From assembly GCA_018304505.1 (NCBI GenBank), contig JAGVWA010000005.1, positions 1 to 63,527 of the forward strand: DNA of 63,527 bases. The letters are read 5' to 3'. Position 1 is the stretch's first letter; each line of letters starts with the position of its first letter. This DNA comes from Nanobdellati archaeon. GTDB taxonomy: Archaea > B1Sed10-29 > JAGVWA01. Below the pieces are notes generated by a model, which was not told where the DNA came from, ran no database searches, and saw only the letters and a list, made by a program, of their open reading frames with translations. A program made the translations under genes and the position numbers. Positions 1 to 7,876 of the stretch are shown here, piece after piece.

Positions 1-50
1 CTACACGAATTCAATTATGGAGTGCAGACTGGGTTGCTCTCATCATGATT

Positions 51-299
51 TTAATGGTCTAGAGCCCCAATTGCGGAATCGTTTCTAAAAAGCGTTACTG
101 GATTCCATACAGATGACCAGCCTTCACCATTCCTGGTTTTTCTATCCCACTCATCTCCGCGAAGCCGGTACTCTCTACCCCCCCTCAATAAGTGTATGTG
201 GCCGTCTTCACCTGTAAAAACAGGTGGATTGCGACGTGTACTTCCGTTTCGTTCAATGCTATCTCTGCTCACTAATGTTGATTCTGCTGCTTCCCACAT
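51..299 (-). CDS. Met-Trp small orphan protein (82 aa)
   Basis: I recognise no family. The start is ATGTGG, preceded by a GGTGA ribosome-binding site 5 nt upstream and a TATA-like TTTTTATACTT near 331-341, so it looks like a real gene. The product is polar and Trp-rich in its second half (GDEWD, EGWSSVW), probably a small beta-rich soluble protein with no signal peptide. It is one of 15 genes in this window whose second residue is Trp. It lies just downstream of the damaged 3' end of aspS on the same strand. Function unknown. Confidence 0.6.
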   Translation of the reverse strand: MWEAAESTLVSRDSIERNGSTRRNPPVFTGEDGHIHLLRGGREYRLRGDEWDRKTRNGEGWSSVWNPVTLFRNDSAIGALDH

Positions 300-351
300 A
301 AAAACTCACCAATAAATTTCTGTCAAAAGAAGTATAAAAACTTTACGTGGC

Positions 352-446
352 TTACACGGGCTCATGATGAACGTGGCCGATGCTCAATTCCTTTAATTGG
401 TCCGCGTGTACTTCGCTAGGCGCGTCAAGCATCGTGTCTTGCGCAT
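352..446 (-). pseudogene. out-of-frame C-terminal tail of aspS
   Basis: Reading one base out of the aspS frame from about 446 gives NAQDTMLDAPSEV followed by HADQLKELSI and a stop at 352-354. This matches the usual C-terminus of bacterial AspRS (APSEVxxxQLKELxI). The shift coincides with loss of about a dozen codons that should encode SIRDxIAFPK. That looks more like a short deletion of a length not divisible by three than a single miscalled base. An assembly error cannot be excluded. Confidence 0.7.
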
Positions 447-1675
447 TCCTCGCGCGCCATCAACGCCACAAGCCTGTCTAGTCCGAAGGCGATGCCGCCA
501 TGCGGCGGAGCCCCGTGCTTAAGCGCACTGAGCAGGAAACCGAACTTCTCTTCAGCCTCTTTTTTAGACAAACCCAGGGTTTCCAACACCGACAACTGCA
601 ACTCTGGATCGTGAATCCTGATAGATCCTCCGCCGACCTCCCAGCCATTCAAAACCAAGTCGTAGGCCTTGGATCCCACCAGCTTTGGATTCTTGAAATC
701 AGTAGACGTGGGCATCGTAAACGGATGATGTGCTGCTTTCCACTTCTTGTCTTCATCTGAAAATTCGAACATCGGAAAGTCAGTTACCCAAAGGAACTTG
801 AATTCCTCTGGAGACTTTCTCAGGTCCGGCTTGTCAGTCTTGTATTTTTCGAAAGCTTCCCGATATGTCATCTTCTCAAATGGGATTTTCACATCAACGC
901 CGAGGCACTCCTTGAATAAGTGCTTCATTAGCCGCTCGTTCAATTCAATCAGGTCTTGTTGTTCCACAAAGCTCATTTCAAGATCAATTTGCGTGAATTC
1001 AGGCTGCCTGTCAGACCTTAAGTCCTCATCCCTGAAGCAGCGCACGATTTGGAAGTACTTGTCGTATCCTGAGATCATGAGCAGCTGCTTGAACAACTGC
1101 GGAGATTGGGGTAAAGCGTAGAACTTTTTCTTGTTCACGCGGCTCGGCACAAGGTAATCCCTGGCGCCTTCTGGCGTGGACTTGGCAAGAAAAGGCGTTT
1201 CGATTTCCAGGAAGCCTTCCTTGTCAAGGAAATCACGAGCTGCTTTTGTGACTTTGTGGCGCAGCTTTAGGTTGTTCTGCATCCTGGGTCGACGTAGGTC
1301 GATGTAGCGGTACTTCATCCTGTTTTCTTCTGTCGACTCAATTTTCTCATCCAATGAAATCGGCAGCTCTGAGGCCTTGTTTAACAATTCGATTTTCTCT
1401 GCCGAGACTTCGATGTCGCCCGTGTCAAGCTTGGGGTTGCCTTTGGGTTTCACCTTTACCACACCCGGGACTTTGATAACCGACTCCTTAGTTAGGTCTC
1501 TGACGCTATCTAGCAAATTCTGGGGAACGAAAACCTGCGTAGTGCCGTACCTGTCCCTGAGGTCGATGAAGGCCATCTTTGACTGAATTCTGATTGAGTC
1601 GAGCCATCCGCACAAGATGACATGTTCACCTTGGTTCTCCTTCCTGAGCTCGTTGCAAGTATGAGTGCGCATCAT
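425..1675 (-). CDS. aspS: aspartyl-tRNA synthetase, bacterial type, GAD-less, 3' frameshift
   Basis: Class II AspRS, which charges tRNA-Asp. The N-terminal OB fold begins MRTHTCNEL and reads CGWLDS, then FIDLRDRYGTTQVF, which is bacterial rather than archaeal in type. Motif 2 (FRDEDLRSDRQPEFTQID) and the motif 3 arginine (AFGLDRL) are present. Bacterial enzymes of about 590 aa carry a GAD insertion after the KPDLR motif. Here TDKPDLR runs straight into FLWVTDFP, so GAD is missing and the protein is only 416 aa. The conserved SIRDxIAFPK segment after motif 3 is also absent, and the frame ends early in ECARHDA. The expected tail (DAPSEVHADQLKELSI) is present in the next frame, down to 352. Transferred from bacteria and then trimmed; whether it is active is uncertain. 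Confidence 0.9.
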   Translation of the reverse strand: MMRTHTCNELRKENQGEHVILCGWLDSIRIQSKMAFIDLRDRYGTTQVFVPQNLLDSVRDLTKESVIKVPGVVKVKPKGNPKLDTGDIEVSAEKIELLNKASELPISLDEKIESTEENRMKYRYIDLRRPRMQNNLKLRHKVTKAARDFLDKEGFLEIETPFLAKSTPEGARDYLVPSRVNKKKFYALPQSPQLFKQLLMISGYDKYFQIVRCFRDEDLRSDRQPEFTQIDLEMSFVEQQDLIELNERLMKHLFKECLGVDVKIPFEKMTYREAFEKYKTDKPDLRKSPEEFKFLWVTDFPMFEFSDEDKKWKAAHHPFTMPTSTDFKNPKLVGSKAYDLVLNGWEVGGGSIRIHDPELQLSVLETLGLSKKEAEEKFGFLLSALKHGAPPHGGIAFGLDRLVALMAREECARHDA

Positions 1676-1734
1676 AATACTCGCTATGCTTATGCCATTT
1701 TGGTGTTTTAAAGCCTATCTATGATTCCCGCGGA

Positions 1735-1752
1735 TTGCAAAATCTATAAATA
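1735..1752 (+). promoter_or_regulatory. TTGCAAAA-TATA promoter unit (copy a)
   Basis: TTGCAAAA is directly followed by TCTATAAATA, and CCCGCGGA precedes it. The same arrangement recurs at 2155, 34277, 55486 and 60230. Here it drives the GTG-start gene at 1786, with a ribosome-binding site between. Confidence 0.6.
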
Positions 1753-1785
1753 CTACAGTTGCGCAATTATATTGGGGTGATTTGG

Positions 1786-2127
1786 GTGTGGGATAAGGTT
1801 CCACAAACTATCGAGCAAGTCAACGAAAATAAAACACGCACAGTGGAAACGCTTTTTGCTAACACATACCTGCTTGACGACGGCACCGTGCTGCAGGAAC
1901 ACTTCGATGACATGCATGACGGCAATGGCTTCATGAGCGGACCATACCGGCTTACTGGAGGCACGCTAAACACAAATGAGGATGCCCAACGGCTCATAAG
2001 CCGAGCCATAACTTTGAAGGCAGAAGAACTCCAGCGGCTCGAGTCCAAAATCGACTCGCTGCAGAATGAAAGTTCCGGCATTCAAGACACCTTAACAAGG
2101 TTAGGGGACTTCGGAGAAACGCAATAA
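1786..2127 (+). CDS. Met-Trp small protein with coiled-coil tail (113 aa)
   Basis: Family unknown. The start is GTGTGG, with GGGGTGA ending 5 nt upstream; longer in-frame starts would overlap the promoter. Residues 1-65 look beta-rich (YLLDDGTVLQEH, then GTLNTNED). Residues 70-113 form an amphipathic helix rich in Leu, Glu and Ser, probably a coiled coil. It is a clear paralogue of the gene at 2839: both share WDKxP, YLxxDGxVLxxH, GTLxTxE and a helical tail ending in LxxLxDx. Soluble; function unknown. Confidence 0.7.
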   Translation: MWDKVPQTIEQVNENKTRTVETLFANTYLLDDGTVLQEHFDDMHDGNGFMSGPYRLTGGTLNTNEDAQRLISRAITLKAEELQRLESKIDSLQNESSGIQDTLTRLGDFGETQ

Positions 2128-2136
2128 ACCAGCGTT

Positions 2137-2172
2137 GGTTTAAACCCACGGGTGTTGCAAAATCGATAAATA
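2137..2172 (+). promoter_or_regulatory. GGTTTAAACC + TTGCAAAA-TATA promoter (copy b)
   Basis: GGTTTAAACC (2137-2146), then eight more bases, then TTGCAAAA (2155-2162) and TCGATAAATA (2163-2172). The spacing from AAAC to TTGCAAAA is 9 nt, identical to the copies at 34259 and 55475. The start codon at 2198 lies about 28 nt after the TATA centre, so the transcript is probably leaderless. Confidence 0.65.
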
Positions 2173-2197
2173 CTAAGTCGGACATAAATGAAAGCAC

Positions 2198-2770
2198 ATG
2201 GCGAAATGTCAATTCTTCATCAAGAATGGCGTACAGGACGTGGGCTACAGGCTATTTATAATGCAAAAGATCCTGAACTCAACCCTAACAGGCGGAACAG
2301 CAATCAATACGCCTGATGGCCGGGTAAAAGTTCTGCTAGAAGGCGAACGCGAGGAGATAGAACAGCTGATCAAAGAATTAGAACAAGAGCACCCAGAATT
2401 AGCCAAAAATCCAACACGGACTTCAGCGGAATACAATCCCCTCCTACACGTGCCGGACATCATGCGCTCATCGCAAGCACTTCAACTTGGTCAGTTCCAA
2501 AAGAGCGTAGAATACCTTGCCAAGTCAACCCAGTCAACAAACCAAAAACTAGACCACCTCACAGAAACAACAAACCAAAAACTAGACCACCTCACAAAAA
2601 CAACAGAAACAACAAACCAAAAACTAGACCACCTCACAAAAACAACAGAAACAACAAACCAAAAACTAGACCAGCTACCAAAGGAGATCGCCAAGGAACT
2701 CTCTGGAAAATTCGACGCCTTGCCCCTAGCCATTGCAAAGGCCATCAAGGAAGAAAACGCGTTGGTTTAG
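2198..2770 (+). CDS. acylphosphatase-like domain fused to repeat coiled coil
   Basis: Residues 3-65 match the acylphosphatase fold. The phosphate-binding loop reads NGVQDVGYR with its Arg, the catalytic Asn is in NTPDGRV, and the closing strand-helix reads KVLLEGEREEIEQLI. These enzymes hydrolyse acyl phosphates, so a soluble phosphatase or binding role is expected. Residues 113-162 are repeats of TTNQKLDHL with KTTE spacers, predicted to form a long coiled coil, followed by an amphipathic C-terminal helix. Acylphosphatases are normally about 90 aa stand-alone proteins, so this 190 aa fusion is unusual and suggests an oligomeric or tethered sensor. Leaderless from promoter copy b. Confidence 0.75.
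   Translation: MAKCQFFIKNGVQDVGYRLFIMQKILNSTLTGGTAINTPDGRVKVLLEGEREEIEQLIKELEQEHPELAKNPTRTSAEYNPLLHVPDIMRSSQALQLGQFQKSVEYLAKSTQSTNQKLDHLTETTNQKLDHLTKTTETTNQKLDHLTKTTETTNQKLDQLPKEIAKELSGKFDALPLAIAKAIKEENALV
2534..2683 (+). repeat. in-frame tandem repeats encoding coiled coil
   Basis: Four units encode STNQKLDHLTE, two copies of TTNQKLDHLTKTTE (42 bp each) and TTNQKLDQLPK. The two 42-bp copies are nearly identical at DNA level, so copy number is likely to vary between strains by slippage. Confidence 0.85.
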
Positions 2771-2838
2771 ACACGGCAATTGTCGCGAAAATCATTATAA
2801 GCAACAACTACACAACAATGTGCAGGGGGTGAAAACTT

Positions 2839-3189
2839 ATGTGGGATAAAATACCACTAACAGCCAACAGGGCTGTTGAAATGCAGCAAACATCACAAGG
2901 CAGGCTACCCGGCGATGGGTTCAGATACCTTATGCCAGACGGAAGTGTGCTAGAGCAACACGTCGAGGACGCGTCATTGACAAGCTGGGACGAACGGCTC
3001 TTTGTAGCCTCAGGAACATTACACACCGACGAGGGTGCAGCGGCAATAAAAGGAAGAGCGCTACAAGCAGCCAAAGAAGTGCTTGCAATAGAAGAATCAA
3101 CCCTAGCGAATGAACGCGCCGCGATATCAAGCACCGAGGCAAGGATTTCAGAAACGCGTGACATGCTAGCGAAACTAAGCGATCTGTAG
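2839..3189 (+). CDS. Met-Trp small protein, paralogue of 1786 (116 aa)
   Basis: Starts ATGTGG, with GGGGGTGA 6 nt upstream and a TATA-like CATTATAAGC near 2792. It shares WDKIP, YLMPDGSVLEQH, GTLHTDEG and an Ala/Glu-rich helical tail (about residues 65-116) with the protein at 1786. The acylphosphatase fusion sits between the two paralogues. Probably a soluble beta-domain plus coiled-coil protein. Function unknown. Confidence 0.7.
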   Translation: MWDKIPLTANRAVEMQQTSQGRLPGDGFRYLMPDGSVLEQHVEDASLTSWDERLFVASGTLHTDEGAAAIKGRALQAAKEVLAIEESTLANERAAISSTEARISETRDMLAKLSDL

Positions 3190-3257
3190 GACAGCTAACT
3201 CCTTGGCAGGAGAATCGCCCGCAAAGCTTAAATATGAATTAAGTATGTAAAGTATGT

Positions 3258-3545
3258 ATGAAGTATGCATCGGGTGTTGTAATGGCTGGCACAGCGGTAA
3301 TCGGGGAACGGGGACAAGTGACGATCCCCAAAAACATTAGAGACCACCTTGGCCTAAAACCACATGACCCCCTCACTATAGAAATGGAAAATGACAAGGT
3401 AGTTATTGAAAAACCCATAAGCAAAAAAGAAACTGAACGGCTAATCAAGGAATACTACTCGGAGCACTACGATTTTGAAAAGAAAGTGGCCAAGGAATGG
3501 GCCCACGTAAGTAAAGAAGCAGATGCGATGCTCGATGAATATTAA
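3258..3545 (+). CDS. AbrB/MazE-type antitoxin
   Basis: SpoVT/AbrB swapped-hairpin DNA-binding domain: the GERGQVTIPKNIRDHLGLKPHD segment is classic and is followed by IEMENDKVVIEKP. The C-terminal acidic helix should bind the toxin. Its end overlaps the downstream MazF-like gene, as in a type II toxin-antitoxin operon. A TATA box (CTTAAATA, 3228) places the transcription start near 3258, which favours a leaderless start there. The ATG at 3282 (MAGTAVIG) is the alternative. Confidence 0.85.
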   Translation: MKYASGVVMAGTAVIGERGQVTIPKNIRDHLGLKPHDPLTIEMENDKVVIEKPISKKETERLIKEYYSEHYDFEKKVAKEWAHVSKEADAMLDEY

Positions 3546-3882
3546 AAGGGGTGACATTTATCTAGCTAGCCTAGAACCGGTTCTTGGTTCAGAACAAGGA
3601 AAAACAAGGCCATGCCTCATAGTACAAAACGATGTGTCAAACAAATACAGCCCCACCACCATAATTGCTCCATTGACCTCTTCTCTGCCTCGCAAGGAGT
3701 ACCCCACATTGGCTATTGTCACCCATGAAGAATCGGGCTTAGAAAAAACAAGCGCTGTACTATGCTCTCAGATCAGAACAATTTCCATGGAAGATCGGAT
3801 AATAAAAAAACTGGGCGCCCTAAAACCAGGAGCGATGAGACGGGTTGATGAAGCACTTCGAATCAGCCTGCAATTAAACTGA
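3535..3882 (+). CDS. MazF/PemK-family toxin
   Basis: A 115 aa protein of the MazF/PemK endoribonuclease family. Visible motifs are RGDIYLASL, GSEQGKTRPCLIVQND, APLTSSLPRKEYP and the C-terminal LGALKPGAMRRVDEAL helix. Members cut mRNA and are neutralised by the upstream AbrB-like partner. I chose the ATG at 3535 because the protein then begins MNIKRGDIYLA, as is usual. It overlaps the antitoxin gene by 11 nt, so the two are translationally coupled. Confidence 0.88.
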   Translation: MNIKRGDIYLASLEPVLGSEQGKTRPCLIVQNDVSNKYSPTTIIAPLTSSLPRKEYPTLAIVTHEESGLEKTSAVLCSQIRTISMEDRIIKKLGALKPGAMRRVDEALRISLQLN

Positions 3883-3926
3883 TTTTTCAAGAAACCTTAT
3901 ATATCCAGACGGTTTTAGTGAAAAAC

Positions 3927-4337
3927 ATGGCAGCAAAGAAAGCGCCAAAGGCGCGATTTGACACAATGAAGGTAGGCCACTACTCATTCGTGGCAGGCAT
4001 CGCCATTGCCGTGACTGCCGGAATCATCAACCAATTCCTGGGCGCAGGCCAAGTAAGCCTTGTGACACTTGCGCTGGTTTTGCTCGGGGTCATTGTCGGC
4101 TTCCTGAACATACAGACAAAAGAACGCGAACCATTTTTGATCGCGGCCATTGCGCTAGGCACTGGCAGCATCGCGACATACGCCCTTGATCCATTGAACC
4201 TGATCAGCATTGGCATCGGCAGCATCGGAATCGGCGCGCTGTTCATAGGCATGGTGGGCAACATCAGCATTTTCGTTGCCCCGGCAGCAATAATAGTGGC
4301 GATAAAAACCATTTGGGACTTGGGCAGCACGCGCTGA
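3927..4337 (+). CDS. small multi-pass membrane protein
   Basis: A 136 aa protein with a basic N-terminus (AAKKAPKARF) and about four hydrophobic segments, at roughly residues 20-40, 45-63, 72-92 and 105-128. The last segments are Gly/Ile-rich. I recognise no family. TATA box CTTATATATC at 3895-3904 puts the transcription start at about 3927, so the ATG is leaderless. Probably an integral cytoplasmic-membrane protein. Confidence 0.7.
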   Translation: MAAKKAPKARFDTMKVGHYSFVAGIAIAVTAGIINQFLGAGQVSLVTLALVLLGVIVGFLNIQTKEREPFLIAAIALGTGSIATYALDPLNLISIGIGSIGIGALFIGMVGNISIFVAPAAIIVAIKTIWDLGSTR

Positions 4338-4378
4338 ATCAATTCCCTGCTATCTTTTTTCAACAAATCCTAAACAGT

Positions 4379-4627
4379 CTAAACAGCGTCATCGCTCTCT
4401 GCTACCTGTGATGCGCGACTGGCCTCAAGGTCATGCAGCCTGCCAAGGTCATCAAGATCGCGCCCAGTAACCTGCACAACGTGATTGTCAGTGACCTGGA
4501 AAGCACAGTCGCCGTCTTTGCTAATGACATACTCAATACCGCCAATTGTGCGGGTCTGGCCCTCCGCAAGCTGCTTCCTGAACACGCGTTCTGCTTCAGT
4601 TCTTTCAAATGTATGCACGGCCCACAT
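4379..4627 (-). CDS. Met-Trp small orphan protein (82 aa)
   Basis: Start ATGTGG, with GGAGGTGA about 6 nt upstream. The N-terminal helix (residues 3-22) is followed by a beta-rich middle (IGGIEYVISKDGDCAFQV, then HVVQVTG) and an acidic tail ending AESDDAV. It lies first downstream of two other Met-Trp genes on the same strand (4659 and 5016). No family recognised. Confidence 0.6.
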   Translation of the reverse strand: MWAVHTFERTEAERVFRKQLAEGQTRTIGGIEYVISKDGDCAFQVTDNHVVQVTGRDLDDLGRLHDLEASRASQVAESDDAV

Positions 4628-4658
4628 TCACCACTCACCTCCAATTTCTGCAGATGCA

Positions 4659-4904
4659 TCACTCAACCCACATGGTGTCAAGATTATGGCCATTGATCCT
4701 CTCAAGGTTGTCCCACAATCCATTGAGCCCCCTGATTTGCCTGCGGGCCATGTCCTGTTCCGCGTCAGAACCACCTGCAGCGTCTTTCCTGAGTACTTCC
4801 AAGGTCCTGTTGAACTCCGCACGGGCACCCGGAACATTCCGACCACGATGCAAGTGCCTGATTTTCTCAAGCGACGAAGTCCACGCTTCTGATTGCATCC
4901 ACAT
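4659..4904 (-). CDS. Met-Trp small helical protein (81 aa)
   Basis: Start ATGTGGATG. A TATA-like TTATTTAT lies about 30 nt upstream (4930-4938), so it is probably leaderless; a longer in-frame start exists but lies inside the promoter. The product looks all-helical and Arg-rich (residues 8-70), with Trp near both ends (MWMQ and MWVE). Function unknown. Confidence 0.55.
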   Translation of the reverse strand: MWMQSEAWTSSLEKIRHLHRGRNVPGARAEFNRTLEVLRKDAAGGSDAEQDMARRQIRGLNGLWDNLERINGHNLDTMWVE

Positions 4905-5015
4905 GCCCAAAATTCTGGCGGGCATTCAATAAATAACTATGCCCGGCAATCCGCGACAACGCACTGTGCGCCCCAACTGCGGCTGTGTAATCGGTATTCA
5001 GAACACTGATAAAAT

Positions 5016-5291
5016 TTACTTATCCCCGTTGAGGATATCAAGCACCTCGACCTTCAAGCGCTCGCCCTCGTCAAATGTCTGCGAGTAATCCATGATGTAC
5101 TGTGCATCATCTAAGACGAGCCTCAGCAAGCCGCGCCTGTCGCTTTCAAACGTTGCACACTGCGACATTTCAAGCCCAATTCTGGCGCTCAGTAATGAAT
5201 CTTTCAAAAAACCGTCATTGCCGGCCCTAAGCCATGCTGTCACCTTCTCGGCGTCATCCAATGCCTTAAACGCGCCATCATAGCTCCACAT
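5016..5291 (-). CDS. Met-Trp small helical protein (91 aa)
   Basis: The ATGTGG start is preceded by TTGAGGT and by TATA GCTTTATATT at 5317-5326. The protein is predicted to be all-helical: residues 5-25, 30-48 and 53-72, then an acidic KVEVLDILNGDK end. It resembles in pattern, not in recognised family, the helical Met-Trp proteins at 59024 and 59328. Function unknown. Confidence 0.6.
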   Translation of the reverse strand: MWSYDGAFKALDDAEKVTAWLRAGNDGFLKDSLLSARIGLEMSQCATFESDRRGLLRLVLDDAQYIMDYSQTFDEGERLKVEVLDILNGDK

Positions 5292-5431
5292 GCAGACCTC
5301 AAGAATTGCAGCGTTTGCAAATATAAAGCTAAGCCCCGCATCGGGGGGCACAGCAAGCCTTTATATTAAAGTTGCGACCACAAGCAATACGAAAAGTGGT
5401 ACAGGGGCTAATAAGCACGGGGAGCACAAAC

Positions 5432-5566
5432 CTTTAAATACCCCAAAAACGCGAAATTTAGTGCTCAAGACGAGCATTCTCAAAAAACAATTTCAGGCGA
5501 GCCCTCAAGGGTGATGACCTCCAGAAAACCAATCCAAATTTTTCACGAAAAAAAGTGAAGCAAAAC
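5432..5566 (+). promoter_or_regulatory. promoter and ~105-nt leader of the uS13 operon
   Basis: A strong TATA box, CTTTAAATA (5432-5440), predicts transcription from about 5462, leaving a leader of about 105 nt before uS13. The leader contains a GCTC/GAGC hairpin and TTTTTCACGAAA. A near-identical TTTTCACGAAA occurs in the L7Ae leader at 14261, hinting at a shared signal. The region 5292-5431 upstream holds only this promoter and the opposing one for the gene ending at 5016. Confidence 0.65.
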
Positions 5567-6106
5567 ATGGCAGAACAGGCACAAACAGAATTCAGAGGCG
5601 TTGTTAGGCTAGCAACGAAAACAGTCAACGGCAGCCTCAGCTTGCCAATGGCGCTGCAACAAATCAAAGGCGTTGGAAACCCACTAGCAAACGCGTTATC
5701 AAAACACGCCGCGGTCACGTTCAAGATTTCCCCGAAGGAAAAAGTCGGCAACCTCTCAGACGCACAACTCGAACAGCTGGAAGGCCTTGTCAACGACCCA
5801 AGAAAAGCCGATCTCCCAATCTGGTTCCTGAACAGACAAAGGGCATACGACACAGGCAAGGACGAGCATAAGGTTATGGCCGAACTCGATTTCCAAAAGC
5901 AACTCGACATACAGTTTCACAAGACCATCAGGACATACCGCGGAGTCAGACACATGTTCGGCCTTACATCCAGAGGACAACGAACCAGAACCAGCGGCAG
6001 GAAGGGCACAACTGTCGGGGTGCAGAGAAAGAAGGAACAGCCCGCAAAGAAAAAAGCAGGACCTGCAAGCAGCGGCCCGGCAAAGGGTGGCGGAAAGAAA
6101 AAATAG
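5567..6106 (+). CDS. rps13: 30S ribosomal protein uS13
   Basis: Head protein of the small subunit, contacting tRNA and inter-subunit bridges. Hallmarks are FRGVVRLATKTVNG, IKGVGNPLANAL (helix-hairpin-helix), TYRGVRHMFGLTSRGQRT and SGRKGTTVGVQRK. The C-terminus has an extra Lys/Gly/Pro tail of about 25 residues. First gene of the ribosomal/RNAP operon. The ATG at 5567 gives MAEQAQTEF; a GTG 12 nt earlier is less likely. Confidence 0.96.
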   Translation: MAEQAQTEFRGVVRLATKTVNGSLSLPMALQQIKGVGNPLANALSKHAAVTFKISPKEKVGNLSDAQLEQLEGLVNDPRKADLPIWFLNRQRAYDTGKDEHKVMAELDFQKQLDIQFHKTIRTYRGVRHMFGLTSRGQRTRTSGRKGTTVGVQRKKEQPAKKKAGPASSGPAKGGGKKK

Positions 6107-6115
6107 AGTGATTGA

Positions 6116-6739
6116 ATGGGCGACCCAAGACGACTGAGGAAAAAGTACACCACCCCGGGACATCCCTGGGAGAAGCAGAGAATAGAAACTGAAAACAAAC
6201 TTAAACAAGATTATGGACTAAAGAACAAAAAGGAGATCTGGAAAGCCGAAACCGCAGTACGGAAGTACAGGCACCTTGCGCGAGGACTTGTCGGTATCAC
6301 GAGCGGAGATAGACAAGCAAAAGAAACAGTCCTAATAAATAAACTGAAAAAGACCGGCCTACTACCCCAAGACGGAAGCATCGATGACGTCCTGTCACTG
6401 AAATCAGAGGACCTGCTCGAACGCCGACTTCAGACGCTGGTGCTGAAGCAGGGCCTCGCGACAACAACCGACCAATCACGCCAGTTTATAACGCACGGCC
6501 ACATCGCACTAGACGGCAGGAAAGTAACCTCGCCAAGCATGATAATCAAGGTTGAGGAAACTGGAAAACTCGGGTGGTACGGCAAACCAATAGAATTCCA
6601 TAGAAAGGAAACCACCGTGCCGACAGAGGGCTCAAAAACAATCAGGCGAATCGACAAAGAAACCCAAAAGGCGGGAATCGAACTAGAAAAAACGGCAGCA
6701 GAAGAAATTCTTGCCGAAGCCAATGAAACAGCAGAGTGA
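6116..6739 (+). CDS. rps4: 30S ribosomal protein uS4
   Basis: A primary 16S rRNA binder. It begins [20 protein letters not shown], the archaeal S4 signature, and has an S4 RNA-binding domain in the middle ([35 protein letters not shown]). 207 aa, slightly longer than usual, with an acidic tail. Nine bases after uS13, same operon. Confidence 0.96.
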   Translation: MGDPRRLRKKYTTPGHPWEKQRIETENKLKQDYGLKNKKEIWKAETAVRKYRHLARGLVGITSGDRQAKETVLINKLKKTGLLPQDGSIDDVLSLKSEDLLERRLQTLVLKQGLATTTDQSRQFITHGHIALDGRKVTSPSMIIKVEETGKLGWYGKPIEFHRKETTVPTEGSKTIRRIDKETQKAGIELEKTAAEEILAEANETAE

Positions 6740-6744
6740 TAATA

Positions 6745-7134
6745 ATGGCAGACGGACAATGGGGCATAGCACACATATATTCAACAAAGAACAACACCAT
6801 CATCACACTTACAGACCTGACAGGCTCTGAAACAATAGCCAAGAGTTCAGGGGGCATGGTCGAAGACTCACAAAGAAAAGAAGGATCGCCAACCGCCGCC
6901 CTAAAAGCAGCACAAAGAGTTGCCACGACCGCATTGACGAAGGGCATCACAGGGGTACACATCCTCGTAAGGGCCCGCGGTGCACAGTACTCAAAAATCC
7001 CCGGCTCCGGGGCACAGGCAGCCATAAGGGCACTGTCAAGAACCCCACTACGGATCGGACGAATAGAAGACGCCACGCCAATACCGCACGGAATGATGCG
7101 AAAGAAAGGCGGAAAACGAGGCAGGAGAGTCTAA
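6745..7134 (+). CDS. rps11: 30S ribosomal protein uS11
   Basis: Platform protein of the small subunit. Motifs are [41 protein letters not shown] and the basic end [11 protein letters not shown]. The ATG at 6745 gives MADGQWG and sits 6 nt after the uS4 stop, which carries the GTGAT ribosome-binding site. 129 aa, normal length. Confidence 0.97.
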   Translation: MADGQWGIAHIYSTKNNTIITLTDLTGSETIAKSSGGMVEDSQRKEGSPTAALKAAQRVATTALTKGITGVHILVRARGAQYSKIPGSGAQAAIRALSRTPLRIGRIEDATPIPHGMMRKKGGKRGRRV

Positions 7135-7160
7135 GGTCTAAGCATTTTACCGAGGTAATC

Positions 7161-7772
7161 ATGATGAAAATAAAATATTCAAAAAAAGGCGATGACAAAA
7201 TCGAGTTCACGCTCGAAGACACCAGTGTCGCGTACGCAAACGCGCTGCGAAGGACGCTGATGAACGACGTGCCTGTAATGGCCGCCAAAGATGTGGACAT
7301 TTACGAAAACACGAGCAGCATGTTCGACGAATTCATCGCCCACCGCATAGGGTTAATACCATTAACAACAGACCTGAAAACATACAAGGCCCGCGAATCG
7401 CAGGCAGAGGCGCTTGACAGCAAGAACTCGGTGCTGCTGACGCTGGACGCAAAAGGGCCAAAAATGGTCTACTCCGGCGACATGAAAACAAAAGACAAAA
7501 ACGTCGACGTTGTAGAGAAAAAAATCCCAATAATCAAACTCGGCAAGGATCAAAAGCTAAGGCTCGAGGCGCACGCAGTCCTGGGCTTTGGAAGAGACCA
7601 CGCGAAGTGGCAGCCTTGCCTGGCAACGTACACAGAAACCGAGACAGGCAAAACCAAGAAATACAATTTCATGATAGAATCATTCGGAAACCTCACAACC
7701 AAAGACCTGATGAAACAAGCGAGAACAATAATAGAAGACAAGGCAACCGCCCTCGAACAACAGCTCAAGTAA
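7161..7772 (+). CDS. rpoD: DNA-directed RNA polymerase subunit D
   Basis: Archaeal homologue of Rpb3/alpha that nucleates RNAP assembly with subunit L. YANALRRTLMNDVPVMAAKDVDIYENTS and HRIGLIPLTTD are diagnostic. At 203 aa it lacks the Cys-rich Fe-S domain found in many archaeal D subunits. GAGGTAATC precedes the ATGATG start. Confidence 0.95.
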   Translation: MMKIKYSKKGDDKIEFTLEDTSVAYANALRRTLMNDVPVMAAKDVDIYENTSSMFDEFIAHRIGLIPLTTDLKTYKARESQAEALDSKNSVLLTLDAKGPKMVYSGDMKTKDKNVDVVEKKIPIIKLGKDQKLRLEAHAVLGFGRDHAKWQPCLATYTETETGKTKKYNFMIESFGNLTTKDLMKQARTIIEDKATALEQQLK

Positions 7773-7786
7773 ATATTAGTGCTAAC

Positions 7787-7871
7787 GCGGGGGTGCCTGA
7801 GTCAGGAAAAAGGGCACGGTTGAGGGCCGTGTGGCTAAGTGCCTACGAGGGTTCAAATCCCTTCCTCCGCA
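7787..7871 (+). tRNA. tRNA-Leu (GAG)
   Basis: The 7-bp acceptor stem GCGGGGG/CCTCCGC and the anticodon stem CACGG/CCGTG close loop TTGAGGG, giving anticodon GAG. There is a long variable arm (GGC/GCC) and a T-arm GAGGG-TTCAAAT-CCCTT. The class II length of 85 nt fits Leu. CCA is not encoded. It sits between rpoD and rpl18e, a position known from some Euryarchaeota. Confidence 0.93.
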
Positions 7872-7876
7872 TCAGC

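Noticed and set aside
4485-4932. Overlapping plus-strand frames across 4.4-4.9 kb
   Set aside because: They run antisense to the two Met-Trp genes, have no ribosome-binding sites, and are composed like shadow frames.
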